Source of the DNA: an uncultured Eubacteriales bacterium | GTDB lineage: Bacteria; Bacillota; Clostridia; Peptostreptococcales; Anaerovoracaceae | DNA length: 52,188 nt | Direction of reading: 5' to 3' | Assembly: GCA_902790905.1 (NCBI GenBank) | Contig: CADATO010000015.1 | Span: 1-52,188 of the forward strand | Translations under genes and position numbers: made by a program | Shown here: piece by piece, positions 31,901 through 40,897 of the stretch | Layout of the letters: the number at the start of each line of letters is the position of its first letter | Position numbering within the stretch: position 1 is the first letter of the stretch | Notes under the pieces: generated by a model | Told to the model about the DNA's origin: nothing | The model's input: only the letters and a program-made list of their open reading frames with translations | The model's database searches: none

Positions 31901-33877
31901 ATGGATATCCGGAAGTGGACATTTGAAATCGCAGAAGGGAAAGCGTCTGCCGTCATGCGGCAGGGGAGTTTCCGCCACAGGGATGAGATCAGCCATAAGC
32001 GGCCGCTCAATCCGCTGGAGAAAAACGGCGCCTATACGCTGCGAGACCCGCTGACTATGACAGACGGGATATTGTCCATGGAGGACAGGTCGGTCACGAC
32101 GAGGGAAGGCGATCTCTGCCGGATCCGGCATCTGCATCTAGACCTTGCCGGCACGAATGCGAACCGCCTGTTCATCTCTTTCCCGGTACCTGCGAAAGAA
32201 CAGGTTTTCGGGTGCGGGGAGACATTCGCAGCGTTTGATCTGAAGGGCGAACGCATCCGGATCTGGGTCGCGGAACACCAGAATGCAGGCATCATCGCGG
32301 CGAAGATGCTGCAGCAGCGGATCACAGGACCCCGCCCGGACAGAAAACTCGGTGCGGGGCGCTACGAGTCCTATTATGCACAGCCCACATGCCAGTCGGA
32401 CTGCGGGTACTTTTTGCATGTGGACGGCTGCGGGTATATGGAGTTTGACTTCCGGGAGCCGAAGCGCACGCTGCTTGTGATCCATCTGACGGACACAGAA
32501 AGCGTAGATCTGTACTACGGCGAAGCGGATACGTTTGCCGGCCGCTCAGCAGGCCTGCAGTCCATCGTCGGCACGCAGCCGCGTATCCCGGAGAGGCTGC
32601 TCGACGGCGTGATCCTGGCATCTCAGGAAGGGACCGCAGCAGCCGATGAGAAGATCAGGACTGCGATGGAAAACGGCGTGCCTGTGAACGGCATCTGGTG
32701 CCAGGACTGGTGCGGCTGCAGAAAGACAAGGTTCGGTTACCAGGTCATGTGGAACTGGGAGTACGATCAGGATCTGTATCCGGATCTGCCCGAAAAAATC
32801 CGCGCCTGGAAGCAGCAGGGCGTTTCTTTCTATGGCTATATCAACCCGTTTATGGCGACGGAAGGCGCGTTGTATAAAGAAGCGTCGCGCAGGGGCTACT
32901 GCGTGAAAGATCCGAAGGGGAGCGATTACATGGTCACCATCACGACATTCCCTGCGGCGATGGTTGACTTCACGAACCACGAGGCCTACGAATGGTATAA
33001 GAACATCATCAAACGCAACATGATCGGCATCGGCATGGACGGATGGATGGCGGATTTCGGCGAGTATCTGCCGCAGGACGCGGTGCTTGCGAGCGGCGTT
33101 CCGGCACTGGAGGTGCACAACGACTGGCCGGCCATCTGGGCGCGCATGAACCGGGAAGCCATCGAAGAGTGCGGCAAAGAAGGCGAACTTTTCTTCTTTA
33201 CCAGAGCAGGACACACCGGCACGATCCGGCAGACTGCGATGATGTGGAACGGCGACCAGCACGTGGACTGGTCTCTGTCGCTGGGGATCGGCTCCGTGAT
33301 CCCGGCGGCGCTGTCGCTCGGGATGAGCGGGATCGGTGTCTGCCACTCCGATATCGGCGGCTATACCTCGATCTTTGATATGCGGCGTTCCGAAGAGCTG
33401 CTCATGCGGTGGACGGAGCTCTGCTGTTTCTCTCCGCTGATGCGGCTGCATGAAGGTAACCGGCCCGATGCGAACGCGCAGTTTGATCATTCACAGGCGA
33501 CCCTGTCCCATCTGGCCATGTTCGGCAGGATCCATACCGCGCTGAAAGACTATCTGACCGATGCCCTTGAGCAGTACTATACCGCCGGCATGCCGGTGAT
33601 GCGTCCGCTGGAGTATCACTATCCCGTGGGACTCTCCGGCAGCACGACGGATGAGTACCTGCTTGGCCGGGATATTCTCGTGGCGCCGGTGCTGGAAGAA
33701 GGTGCGGAGGAAAGAACCGTATTTCTGCCGGACGATATCTGGCTGCATCTGTTCACCGGGGAGTGGTATAACGGCGGCAGGTATACGGTCCGCTGTCCGC
33801 TCGGCACACCGCCTGTGTTTATCAGGAAGGGCAGTTCTTATGTAGAATCGCTCCGTGAAGCGATGGTGAAAATCTGA
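31901..33877 (+). CDS. GH31 alpha-glycosidase of the sulfoquinovosidase (YihQ) type, altered pocket
   Basis: 658 residues. Aligned by memory to Escherichia coli YihQ with a constant offset of 20: nucleophile D385 (GWMADFGEYLP), acid/base D452 (MWNGDQHVDW), and pocket residues Q242, Q268 (WCQDW), W284 (VMWNW) and Y488 (DIGGY) all match. The sulfonate-binding arginine (R301 in YihQ) is glutamine here (Q281, in FGYQVMW). No signal peptide is present, so it is cytosolic and works on imported glycosides. The gene sits directly behind the SDR and ahead of a GPH symporter and a fucose-isomerase-like gene. Family is certain, substrate is not. Confidence 0.92.
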   Translation: MDIRKWTFEIAEGKASAVMRQGSFRHRDEISHKRPLNPLEKNGAYTLRDPLTMTDGILSMEDRSVTTREGDLCRIRHLHLDLAGTNANRLFISFPVPAKEQVFGCGETFAAFDLKGERIRIWVAEHQNAGIIAAKMLQQRITGPRPDRKLGAGRYESYYAQPTCQSDCGYFLHVDGCGYMEFDFREPKRTLLVIHLTDTESVDLYYGEADTFAGRSAGLQSIVGTQPRIPERLLDGVILASQEGTAAADEKIRTAMENGVPVNGIWCQDWCGCRKTRFGYQVMWNWEYDQDLYPDLPEKIRAWKQQGVSFYGYINPFMATEGALYKEASRRGYCVKDPKGSDYMVTITTFPAAMVDFTNHEAYEWYKNIIKRNMIGIGMDGWMADFGEYLPQDAVLASGVPALEVHNDWPAIWARMNREAIEECGKEGELFFFTRAGHTGTIRQTAMMWNGDQHVDWSLSLGIGSVIPAALSLGMSGIGVCHSDIGGYTSIFDMRRSEELLMRWTELCCFSPLMRLHEGNRPDANAQFDHSQATLSHLAMFGRIHTALKDYLTDALEQYYTAGMPVMRPLEYHYPVGLSGSTTDEYLLGRDILVAPVLEEGAEERTVFLPDDIWLHLFTGEWYNGGRYTVRCPLGTPPVFIRKGSSYVESLREAMVKI

Positions 33878-33920
33878 CTAATGTCCAAAGTTTTCCATCT
33901 TACCCATGGCACCCTATAAA

Positions 33921-33953
33921 TGTGGTATGATATTAACAGATTCTTAACATCTG
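33921..33953 (+). promoter_or_regulatory. extended -10 promoter and dyad ahead of the GPH symporter
   Basis: TGGTATGAT (33923-33931) is an extended -10. Just downstream, CAGAT (33937-33941) and ATCTG (33949-33953) form an inverted repeat over the likely start point, a candidate operator. Confidence 0.45.
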
Positions 33954-33975
33954 ACCAATCAAAGAGGGCGCCATT

Positions 33976-35463
33976 ATGAAAAAACCTGAAAGGCCGGGAT
34001 ATCTTTCCATGTATGCGTACGGCATGGCGGATATCTATGGCGGCGGGGCTTTCATCGTTATCAGTACATTCTTTACGGTATTTCTGACCAAGTCGCTGGG
34101 CATGAGTCCGGCGCTTGCAGGGACGATCCCGCTGATCGGCAAAGTCTGGGATGCCATCACAGACCCCATCATGGGCAATATCACGGACCGCACAAAGAGC
34201 CGGCTCGGGCCGAAGCGGTTCTATCTTCTGATAGGCAGCTTCATCTCTGCCATTACTTTTGTGTGCCTGTGGGTTGATTATTCAGGCGGCACGGTCCTGC
34301 GGCAGTACGTCTTCTACGTCGTGATGTACATGCTGTTTTCGACGGGCTTTACGATCGTCATGGTGCCGTACAATGCGCTGCTGCCGGACATGGTCGATGA
34401 CTATGTCGTGCGCGGCAAGTTCACAGGCATCCGCATGATCTTCTCGACGCTCGGCGCGATCATCGCCGGCCTCATCCCGACGATCATGATCCAGAACAAC
34501 ACGGATCCGACGCAGTACTTCCGCGTGGCGATCCTCTTTGCCGTGATCTTCACGGTCAGCATCCTGATCACGTTCTTTGGCACCTGGGAGAACGCGAAAG
34601 GCGTGAAAAAGGAGCCGTTCATCCAGAGCACGATCGAGTCCTTCACGGTCTACCGCAGCCGCACCTACCGGATGTTCATCCTGATCTTCCTGTGCGGGCA
34701 GGGCGCGGCGGACTTTGTCACAGGGCTCGCGGTCTATTATGTCGATGATGTTCTGAATGCCTACGGCGGCGGCAACTTCACCATCCTGATGGGTGTCATC
34801 CTGGTCGCCCAGTTCATCGGCATGATCATCCTGAACCCGATCATGAACCGCACGTCCAAGACAATGCCGGTGCGGCTCGCATTCCCGCTGCGCATCCTGG
34901 CGACGCTGGTGCTGCTGGCATTCTCGTACGAAGGGGTCAACTTTACGATCATCCTCGTGCTGTCGTTCATCATCGGTCTCGGGACCGCTGCCTCGTCCGT
35001 GACGATCTATGCGATCCTGGCGGATATGGCGGATGTGGACGAGCTCATCACCACGATCCACCGTCCGGGCATCTGCTCCTCGATGGCGACCTTTATCAGG
35101 AAGATCGCGACGGGGCTTTCCTCGGCGGTCATCGGCATCCTGCTGGCCATCGTTGGCTACAACGAGGAACTGGCCAATGAAGGCCTGCGGCAGACGGCGG
35201 CGACGCAGCACGGCGTCGCGCTGATCTATGTCTTCGCACCGGTCGTCCTGATGGTGCTGACGCTCATCCTTGTATTCAAGTTCCCGCTCGGCAAGAAGGA
35301 ATTCGGTGTTGTCCAGCGCGATCTGGCGCGCCGGAAGGGGGAAAACAAGACCATCGCCACCGAAGAAGAACGGTACATCCTGGAACGCGTGACCGGATTT
35401 ACCTACGAGGCACTCTGGAACATAGACAACGCCCGGGGATTTGAAAAGACCGGCAAGGCATAA
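33976..35463 (+). CDS. GPH-family sugar:cation symporter (MelB/YihO-like)
   Basis: 495 residues, 12 transmembrane helices. The helix-2 cation-site motif DAITDPIMGNITDRTKSRLG and the initial YGMADIYGGGAFIVISTFFT are those of glycoside-pentoside-hexuronide symporters. A C-terminal cytosolic tail of about 50 residues follows. AGAGGG precedes ATG 33976. GPH symporters import glycosides such as melibiose, xylosides, glucuronides or sulfoquinovosides with Na+ or H+. Its position beside the GH31 hydrolase suggests that it brings in the substrate of that enzyme. Confidence 0.9.
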   Translation: MKKPERPGYLSMYAYGMADIYGGGAFIVISTFFTVFLTKSLGMSPALAGTIPLIGKVWDAITDPIMGNITDRTKSRLGPKRFYLLIGSFISAITFVCLWVDYSGGTVLRQYVFYVVMYMLFSTGFTIVMVPYNALLPDMVDDYVVRGKFTGIRMIFSTLGAIIAGLIPTIMIQNNTDPTQYFRVAILFAVIFTVSILITFFGTWENAKGVKKEPFIQSTIESFTVYRSRTYRMFILIFLCGQGAADFVTGLAVYYVDDVLNAYGGGNFTILMGVILVAQFIGMIILNPIMNRTSKTMPVRLAFPLRILATLVLLAFSYEGVNFTIILVLSFIIGLGTAASSVTIYAILADMADVDELITTIHRPGICSSMATFIRKIATGLSSAVIGILLAIVGYNEELANEGLRQTAATQHGVALIYVFAPVVLMVLTLILVFKFPLGKKEFGVVQRDLARRKGENKTIATEEERYILERVTGFTYEALWNIDNARGFEKTGKA

Positions 35464-35499
35464 GAACACAGAACAATAAGAGAAAGACAACAAGCATCT

Positions 35500-36861
35500 A
35501 TGACAGACTTCAGCATCGTATATGTGCCCGTTGGCGTCGGCACATTTCACATGGAAACCGCAGGACAGGCGTTCCGGGACACCTGCGCTTTGCTGCGCAG
35601 TCTGGCGGAAGAAGCCGGCCTGCAGGAAGGCACTCTCAAGATACCGGAGGGGATCCTCTTCAGTTCCGCTGAGGTGGATGCCTGGATGAGCGACAAGGAT
35701 CCGTCCCTGGTTATCCTGCAGAACGTCACGTTTGCGAATGCAGGATATACAGAAAAGCTTCTGGCGCACACGAAAGCGCCCGTCCTGATCTGGACGCTGC
35801 GCGATCCGGCTGCGGACGGCGGCAGGCTCAAACTGAACGCACTCACGGGGGCCTTCGCAGCGGCGAACCGGCTGTATATGGACGGGGAAGTCCTGTACCG
35901 GCATGTGATGGGCAACCCCTCTGAGCCGGACATCCGCAGGACACTCCAGGCATATATGCGTGCCTGGGCGTGCCGGCAGCAGATCGAAGGGAAAAAGATC
36001 CTGCGCGTCGGAGAGCCGCCGGAAGGATTCTCGTTCGGTGAGATCGAGGAGACGGCTCTCAAGGCGCAGTTCGGGATGACGTTGCAGAAGACGCCTCTCG
36101 AGGAAATGTTCGCGCGGGCAAAGGCGATTCCGGAGAACGCACTCGCGGGATACCTGGCGGAAGCCGCAGAGAAGCTGCCCGGTTTTACGGCACTTCCGGA
36201 ACAGAATCAGAAAGGCTATGCGGCACTGATGAAAGCCTACCGCGACTATGCGGATGCGGAGAACATCGCGGCATTGTCCAGCCGCTGCTGGCCGGACTGC
36301 TTTACCGAATACGGCACACCGGTCTGCACCGTTTTGTCCATGCTCGGAGATCTGGGGATCCCGGCCTCCTGCGAAAGCGATACGCTTGGCGCAGTCACTA
36401 TGCTGCTGGCCGCAAAGCTGTCCGGAAAGGCGGTCTTCTTCGGCGATCCGTCGGCGGTCGATGAGAAGGAAGGAACGATCACGTTCTGGCACTGCGGGAT
36501 GGCGGCCCCGTCGCTGGCCTGCGAAGAAGAAGGGCCGGCGGTCGGTGTACACTGCAACCGCGGGATCGGCCCCACGATGGAATTCGGCTGCAGGGGGAGC
36601 GAGCGTGTGAGCATCCTGCGGATCGGCCGGGAGAAAGACGGCACACTGCGGCTGTTCACGACAGGCGGCGAAGCACTGGAGCGGCCGCGGCAGTATCACG
36701 GGACGAGCCTGGTCGTGAAGCCCGACCGGCCCGCTGCACAGCTCGTGCACACGGCGGTCGAAGACGGCTGGGAACCGCATTTTGTCATTGCGATGGATGA
36801 TATCGTGGAAGAAATGCAGCTGCTCGCCATGCTTTGCGGGGTCGGCTGCTGGCCATATTGA
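35500..36861 (+). CDS. L-fucose/L-arabinose isomerase-fold protein
   Basis: 453 residues. The C-terminal half shows the fucose-isomerase-like active-site order: E292 in IPASCESDTLGAVTMLLAAK, D316 in AVFFGDPSAVD, and H331 in ITFWHCGMAAPSL. Members are Mn-dependent ketol isomerases; several paralogous branches act on sugars other than fucose. It is shorter than FucI (about 590 residues) and similar to other uncharacterised branches. Directly behind the GPH symporter, it would convert an aldose freed by the GH31 enzyme to a ketose. Specific sugar unknown. Confidence 0.75.
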   Translation: MTDFSIVYVPVGVGTFHMETAGQAFRDTCALLRSLAEEAGLQEGTLKIPEGILFSSAEVDAWMSDKDPSLVILQNVTFANAGYTEKLLAHTKAPVLIWTLRDPAADGGRLKLNALTGAFAAANRLYMDGEVLYRHVMGNPSEPDIRRTLQAYMRAWACRQQIEGKKILRVGEPPEGFSFGEIEETALKAQFGMTLQKTPLEEMFARAKAIPENALAGYLAEAAEKLPGFTALPEQNQKGYAALMKAYRDYADAENIAALSSRCWPDCFTEYGTPVCTVLSMLGDLGIPASCESDTLGAVTMLLAAKLSGKAVFFGDPSAVDEKEGTITFWHCGMAAPSLACEEEGPAVGVHCNRGIGPTMEFGCRGSERVSILRIGREKDGTLRLFTTGGEALERPRQYHGTSLVVKPDRPAAQLVHTAVEDGWEPHFVIAMDDIVEEMQLLAMLCGVGCWPY

Positions 36862-36916
36862 TAAAGCGCAGTGCGCTGACCTATGACGGAACTGACTGCG
36901 AAAGAAGGCGTTCAGG

Positions 36917-38128
36917 ATGAAAACAGAAGGAACAGACAAGAAGGAAATGACAGCAAAAGAGAAGGAAGCGGCGAAGCAGGACAAACGCCGTTACCCGTTG
37001 CTCTATAAGGCGGCGCGGGCGGCCGCATGGTTCCCGCTGCGCAAATACCAGTTCCAGACGGATAAACTGCCGAAGACCGATGAGCCGTATATCGTCATGG
37101 CGAATCACCTGACCGAAGCGGATATCATCATGGTCGCGCGGGCATTCCCGCAGCACATGTACTATGTAGCCGGCGAGCATCTGCGCCGTTCGAAGATCGG
37201 CGGCCTGATCGAGTGGGCGCAGCATCCGATCTTTGAATTCAAAGGGGCGGGGGCTGTCGAAGTCGTCCGTGAGATCACGCGGCGCGTAAAGCGCGGCAAC
37301 AACGTGATCATCTTCCCGGAAGGCAGCCGCTCCTTCAACGGAGAGACCATCAAACTGCCGCTCTCAGCGGCGAAGATCGTCAAGATGGCAAAGTGCGGAC
37401 TTGTGACGTACCGCATCGAAGGAGGCTATTTTGTGGCTCCCAGGTGGGCCTATACCGTGCGCCGCGGCCCGGTGCGCGGGGTAATCGTCCATCACTATAC
37501 CGCGGAAGAAGTCAAAGCGATGTCCGCGGAGCAGCTGCTGGACGCGATCAACACGGATCTGCACGAGAATGCGTACGAAAGGCAGCGCAAAGAGCGATTC
37601 CTGTACAAAGGAGAACGCCTGGCGGAAGGGCTTGAGAACTATCTGGTCAAATGCCCGGTCTGCGGGGAATTCGACACCATGGTCACGGCGGACAACGAAT
37701 TCTACTGCACAAAGTGCGGCCACCGCGGCATCTACAGGGAGGACGGATTCCTCGAGGGCAAGGATCTCGTCTACGACAATGTTTACGACTGGGGCAAGTG
37801 GGCGGAAGAGCAGACGACAGCCTATATCAAAGAGAAGCCGGACGATGCGGTCATCTTCGGCGACAGGAATGTCAAACTGTATCTGGTCACGAACGACCAC
37901 CGGCAGATCGACATCTTCGACGGTGAAGTGCTTGGCTACAAGGACCGGCTGGAGATGAACGGGGAGGTCTTCCCGTTTGAGAAGATCATCGCGATGGACA
38001 TGCTGTACTTCGGCAAGACGCTGCTCTTTACGATCGACAACAAGCACCTTGGCATCACGGGCGAGCGGTACCACGCGATCAAATACCAGAAACTCTACGA
38101 TGCCTATATGGAATCGCATAAAAAGTAA
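36917..38128 (+). CDS. PlsC-like acyltransferase with zinc ribbon and C-terminal domain
   Basis: 403 residues. Residues about 30-215 are a 1-acylglycerol-3-phosphate acyltransferase-type domain with the HX4D motif in MANHLTEADII and the FPEGSRSFNG block. Residues about 245-270 form a zinc ribbon (KCPVCGEFDTM and FYCTKCGHRG). The last ~130 residues are a beta-rich, possibly PH-like domain that I do not recognise (VKLYLVTNDHRQIDIFDGEV). The N terminus is a charged, Lys-rich tail. Likely membrane associated and acting on lysophospholipid or a related acceptor; the appended domains are unusual. Last gene before the convergent LysR gene. Confidence 0.8.
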   Translation: MKTEGTDKKEMTAKEKEAAKQDKRRYPLLYKAARAAAWFPLRKYQFQTDKLPKTDEPYIVMANHLTEADIIMVARAFPQHMYYVAGEHLRRSKIGGLIEWAQHPIFEFKGAGAVEVVREITRRVKRGNNVIIFPEGSRSFNGETIKLPLSAAKIVKMAKCGLVTYRIEGGYFVAPRWAYTVRRGPVRGVIVHHYTAEEVKAMSAEQLLDAINTDLHENAYERQRKERFLYKGERLAEGLENYLVKCPVCGEFDTMVTADNEFYCTKCGHRGIYREDGFLEGKDLVYDNVYDWGKWAEEQTTAYIKEKPDDAVIFGDRNVKLYLVTNDHRQIDIFDGEVLGYKDRLEMNGEVFPFEKIIAMDMLYFGKTLLFTIDNKHLGITGERYHAIKYQKLYDAYMESHKK

Positions 38129-38153
38129 CTCTCTGCGTAGAGGGGGCTTTGGT

Positions 38154-39032
38154 TCAGGCTTGAAAGGCAGTTCGGATCTGTTTCAGGAATCGCTCTGCGA
38201 TCGGAGAGAAGTTCTGGAACCGGCTCCACGTGAGATAAAGCGTGCACTCAAGTCTTGGCGAAAGCGGGCGGTAGACAAGGCCGCTTTCCGGAGAGGTATC
38301 GATCAGATTATCAAAGGTGAGAAGATACCCCAGTCCTTCTTTTGTGAACAGCGAGGCGTTATAGGACAGGCGGAATTCACCTTCCAGGTGGAGTTCGGGC
38401 GCGCGCTGTCCGGCCCAGGCGGCGATCTCATTGCGCCAGCCCTGTCCGGAAGCAAAGAGCGGCAGCCCGGCGAGGTCATCGATGGTGACCTCGCTTTTTT
38501 GTGCGAGCGGGTCGTCTGCCGGCATGATCACGCCCCAGACATCCGGTTCGGGGAACGGGAGGGACGCATACCTTGCGGGATCCGGCGTTTCGGCAAGGAC
38601 GACAAAGTCGAGCAGGCCCTTGTCCAGCTTATCGATGACCTGTTCGGTATCGCCGCTGGTGATGTGGTAGTGCAGATGGGGGTAGAGCTGCTTCATCTTT
38701 CTGATCTCACGCGCCAGAAGACGGATCTGATAGGACTCCGCGAGGCCGAGATACAGATCCCCGCCGGTGATATCATCCAGCGAAACGAATTCCTGCTCGA
38801 TCCGGTCCGCCATACTGACCAGATCCTCGGCGCGGCTCCGAAGAAGCATGCCTTCGTCTGTCAGGCGGATACTGAAACTGTGCCTGGTGAAGAGTTTCTT
38901 GCCGAGTTCCTCTTCAAGCGCTTTCATTTGTTTGGATAGAGTGGGCTGGCTGACATGCAGGATGTCGGCCGCTTTTGTCATGTTTTCTTCTCTGGCGATG
39001 GTGAGAAAGTACCGTAATGTGCGTATTTCCAT
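38154..39032 (-). CDS. LysR-family transcriptional regulator
   Basis: 292 residues, typical length. N-terminal winged helix-turn-helix: MEIRTLRYFLTIAREENMTK, then AADILHVSQPTLSKQMKALE. The C-terminal effector-binding domain follows (GGDLYLGLAESYQ onwards). It is divergent from the operon starting at 39145, and an inverted repeat lies between them, so it most likely controls that operon in response to a small molecule. Its 3' end carries one copy of AGCGATTCCT (38185-38194). Confidence 0.92.
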   Translation of the reverse strand: MEIRTLRYFLTIAREENMTKAADILHVSQPTLSKQMKALEEELGKKLFTRHSFSIRLTDEGMLLRSRAEDLVSMADRIEQEFVSLDDITGGDLYLGLAESYQIRLLAREIRKMKQLYPHLHYHITSGDTEQVIDKLDKGLLDFVVLAETPDPARYASLPFPEPDVWGVIMPADDPLAQKSEVTIDDLAGLPLFASGQGWRNEIAAWAGQRAPELHLEGEFRLSYNASLFTKEGLGYLLTFDNLIDTSPESGLVYRPLSPRLECTLYLTWSRFQNFSPIAERFLKQIRTAFQA

Positions 39033-39046
39033 AGCGATTCCTTGAT

Positions 39047-39075
39047 ATTCATATATGGAATAACATGATATGAAT
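39047..39075. promoter_or_regulatory. 8-bp inverted repeat between LysR and its divergent operon
   Basis: ATTCATAT (39047-39054) and ATATGAAT (39068-39075) are exact reverse complements separated by 13 bases, within an AT-rich stretch. The T-N11-A character and position suit a LysR binding site. Confidence 0.5.
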
Positions 39076-39144
39076 TATAACCATTAGCGATACTTTCCGC
39101 AAGTGTGTAGGATGGGTTTGTAAGCAGAAGGAAGGAGCACGGCA

Positions 39145-39363
39145 ATGCTATACGATACCGAAACACTCAGACAGATCCTGCACGGCGCAGGATGCACGGA
39201 ACAGGATGTCACGCGGATCCTGGCCCTGCAGGAAGCCGGCAGGCAGGAGGATGTGCTCAGCCAGTTAAAGAAACAACGCTGCGCATGTATGCAGCAGCTG
39301 CATGAGCAGCAGAGACAGGTGGACAGACTCGACCGGCTGATTCGGGAGCAGGCTGCCATATAA
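39145..39363 (+). CDS. small coiled-coil protein (72 aa)
   Basis: 72 residues, nearly all helical: a short HTH-like start (TETLRQILHGAGCTEQDVTR) and a coiled coil (QLKKQRCACMQQLHEQQRQV). Small proteins of this kind occur next to LysR regulators and reductase genes in Bacillota, but I know no function. GAAGGAGC precedes ATG 39145. First gene of the operon divergent from LysR. Confidence 0.7.
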   Translation: MLYDTETLRQILHGAGCTEQDVTRILALQEAGRQEDVLSQLKKQRCACMQQLHEQQRQVDRLDRLIREQAAI

Positions 39364-39392
39364 AGAGATCACTGATCAGAAAGGAACAAGCC

Positions 39393-40373
39393 ATGATGAA
39401 AACAGAAGCCCTGCAGATGACACAGGAATGGGACAAGGTATTTCCGAAAAGCGAAAAAGTCGATCACGAAAAAGTGACATTCGTCAACCGTTACGGCATC
39501 ACGCTGGCGGCCGATCTTTACAAGCCCGTCGGGGCGGCGGGAAAACTCGCGGCCATCGCTGTCGCAGGTCCGTTCGGTGCGGTCAAGGAGCAGTCCTCCG
39601 GCCTGTACGCACAGGAAATGGCGGAGCGCGGTTTCCTGACGGTCGCCTTCGATCCGTCCTTTACGGGCGAGAGCGGTGGCAGCGTCCGGTATGTCGCATC
39701 GCCCGACATCAACACCGAAGATTTCTCGGCGGCTGTCGACTATCTGTCCAACAGAGAGGACGTCGATCCGGAACGCATCGGCATCATCGGCATCTGCGGC
39801 TGGGGCGGCATGTCCATCAACGCGGCGGCCATGGATACCCGCATTAAGGCGACCGTTGCCTCTACCATGTATGACATGACCCGCATCGCTGCCAAAGGCT
39901 ACTTCGACGAGCAGGACAGTGCGGACGCCAGATATGAGATGAAAAAGGCGATGAACGAGCAGCGCACGAAGGATTACGCAGCCGGCACCTATGCGCTGGC
40001 AGGCGGCGTCGTGGATCCGCTGCCGGACGATGCGCCATGGTTTGTCAAAGACTACTATGCATACTACAAGACGGACCGCGGGTATCATCCGCGTTCGCTG
40101 AACTCCAACGGCGGCTGGAACATCACGTCTTCGCTGTCGCTGATGAACATGCCGATCCTGCAGTATGCGGACGAGATCCGCAGCGCTGTCATGGTGCTCC
40201 ACGGCGAGAAAGCGCATTCCCGTTACTTCGGGGAAGACGCGTTCAAAAAACTGAAGGGCGACAATAAGAAACTGGTGATTGTACCCGGCGCGACCCACGT
40301 CGACCTGTACGATCAGAAGGACATCATTCCTTTTGACGAAGTCGAGACATTCTTTGAGGAGTATCTGAAATGA
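39393..40373 (+). CDS. alpha/beta hydrolase with cysteine nucleophile (dienelactone-hydrolase/YcjY type)
   Basis: 326 residues. The nucleophile elbow reads GIICGWGG-like (IGIIGICGWGGMS), with Cys in place of the usual Ser, as in dienelactone hydrolase and YcjY relatives. The oxyanion and acid/base regions are FDPSFTGESGG and PGATHVDLYD (histidine). Substrate unknown; likely an ester, lactone or acyl compound. Its end overlaps the next gene by four bases (ATGA). An in-frame ATG at 39396 is an alternative start. Confidence 0.8.
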   Translation: MMKTEALQMTQEWDKVFPKSEKVDHEKVTFVNRYGITLAADLYKPVGAAGKLAAIAVAGPFGAVKEQSSGLYAQEMAERGFLTVAFDPSFTGESGGSVRYVASPDINTEDFSAAVDYLSNREDVDPERIGIIGICGWGGMSINAAAMDTRIKATVASTMYDMTRIAAKGYFDEQDSADARYEMKKAMNEQRTKDYAAGTYALAGGVVDPLPDDAPWFVKDYYAYYKTDRGYHPRSLNSNGGWNITSSLSLMNMPILQYADEIRSAVMVLHGEKAHSRYFGEDAFKKLKGDNKKLVIVPGATHVDLYDQKDIIPFDEVETFFEEYLK

Positions 40374-40888
40374 ACATCATTGTATTAAACGGCAGCCCGC
40401 GGCCGGCCGGCAACACGAAGGCGATGATCGAAGCCTATCAGGCCGGTGCGGAAAGTGCCGGGCACAGCGTGCAAGTCTTTGATATCTGTAAGATGAATGT
40501 CCACGGCTGTCTGGCCTGTGAGTACTGCCACACAAAGGAGGTCCGCGTGTGTGTCCAGAAAGACGACATGCAGGAGATCTATCCGGTTCTGGACGAAGCG
40601 GACATGATCGTGCTGGCATCGCCTGTCTATTATCACGGGTTCTCCGGGCAGCTGCAGTGCGCGATCAACCGCATCTACGCGCTGGACCATCCGAAGAACC
40701 TGAAGAAAGCTGCGCTGCTGCTCTCCTCGGGGGATACGGGCGTCTATGGCGGGGCCATCTATGCCTATCAGAATTCATTCCTTGCGTATCTGCATCTGGA
40801 AGACATGGGCATTTTCACAGCGGCCGGTGATGAGAACAAGTCGGCATCGCTTCTTACCACTCTGAAGAGCGCCGGCGCTGCCCTTTAG
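40370..40888 (+). CDS. flavodoxin-fold NAD(P)H oxidoreductase / iron-sulfur flavoprotein
   Basis: 172 residues: FMN loop LNGSPRPAGNTKAM, cysteine motif GCLACEYCHTKEVRVC, and active loop SPVYYHGFSGQLQCAINRIY. These are hallmarks of iron-sulfur flavoproteins and related reductases of anaerobes. It is a second paralogue of the gene at 6782. Translationally coupled to the preceding hydrolase gene and followed nine bases later by the lipoprotein gene. Probably supplies reducing power in a detoxification or catabolic step set by this operon. Confidence 0.83.
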   Translation: MNIIVLNGSPRPAGNTKAMIEAYQAGAESAGHSVQVFDICKMNVHGCLACEYCHTKEVRVCVQKDDMQEIYPVLDEADMIVLASPVYYHGFSGQLQCAINRIYALDHPKNLKKAALLLSSGDTGVYGGAIYAYQNSFLAYLHLEDMGIFTAAGDENKSASLLTTLKSAGAAL

Positions 40889-40897
40889 GAGGACCGC

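Noticed and set aside
31901-33877. Naming the GH31 enzyme a sulfoquinovosidase
   Set aside because: The sulfonate-binding arginine is replaced by glutamine and no sulfosugar pathway genes are nearby.
34282-36984. 900-codon open frame on the minus strand
   Set aside because: It lies opposite the GPH symporter and isomerase genes, has a composition rich in R/H/D/Q typical of antisense frames in G+C-rich DNA, and shows no recognisable domain or ribosome site.
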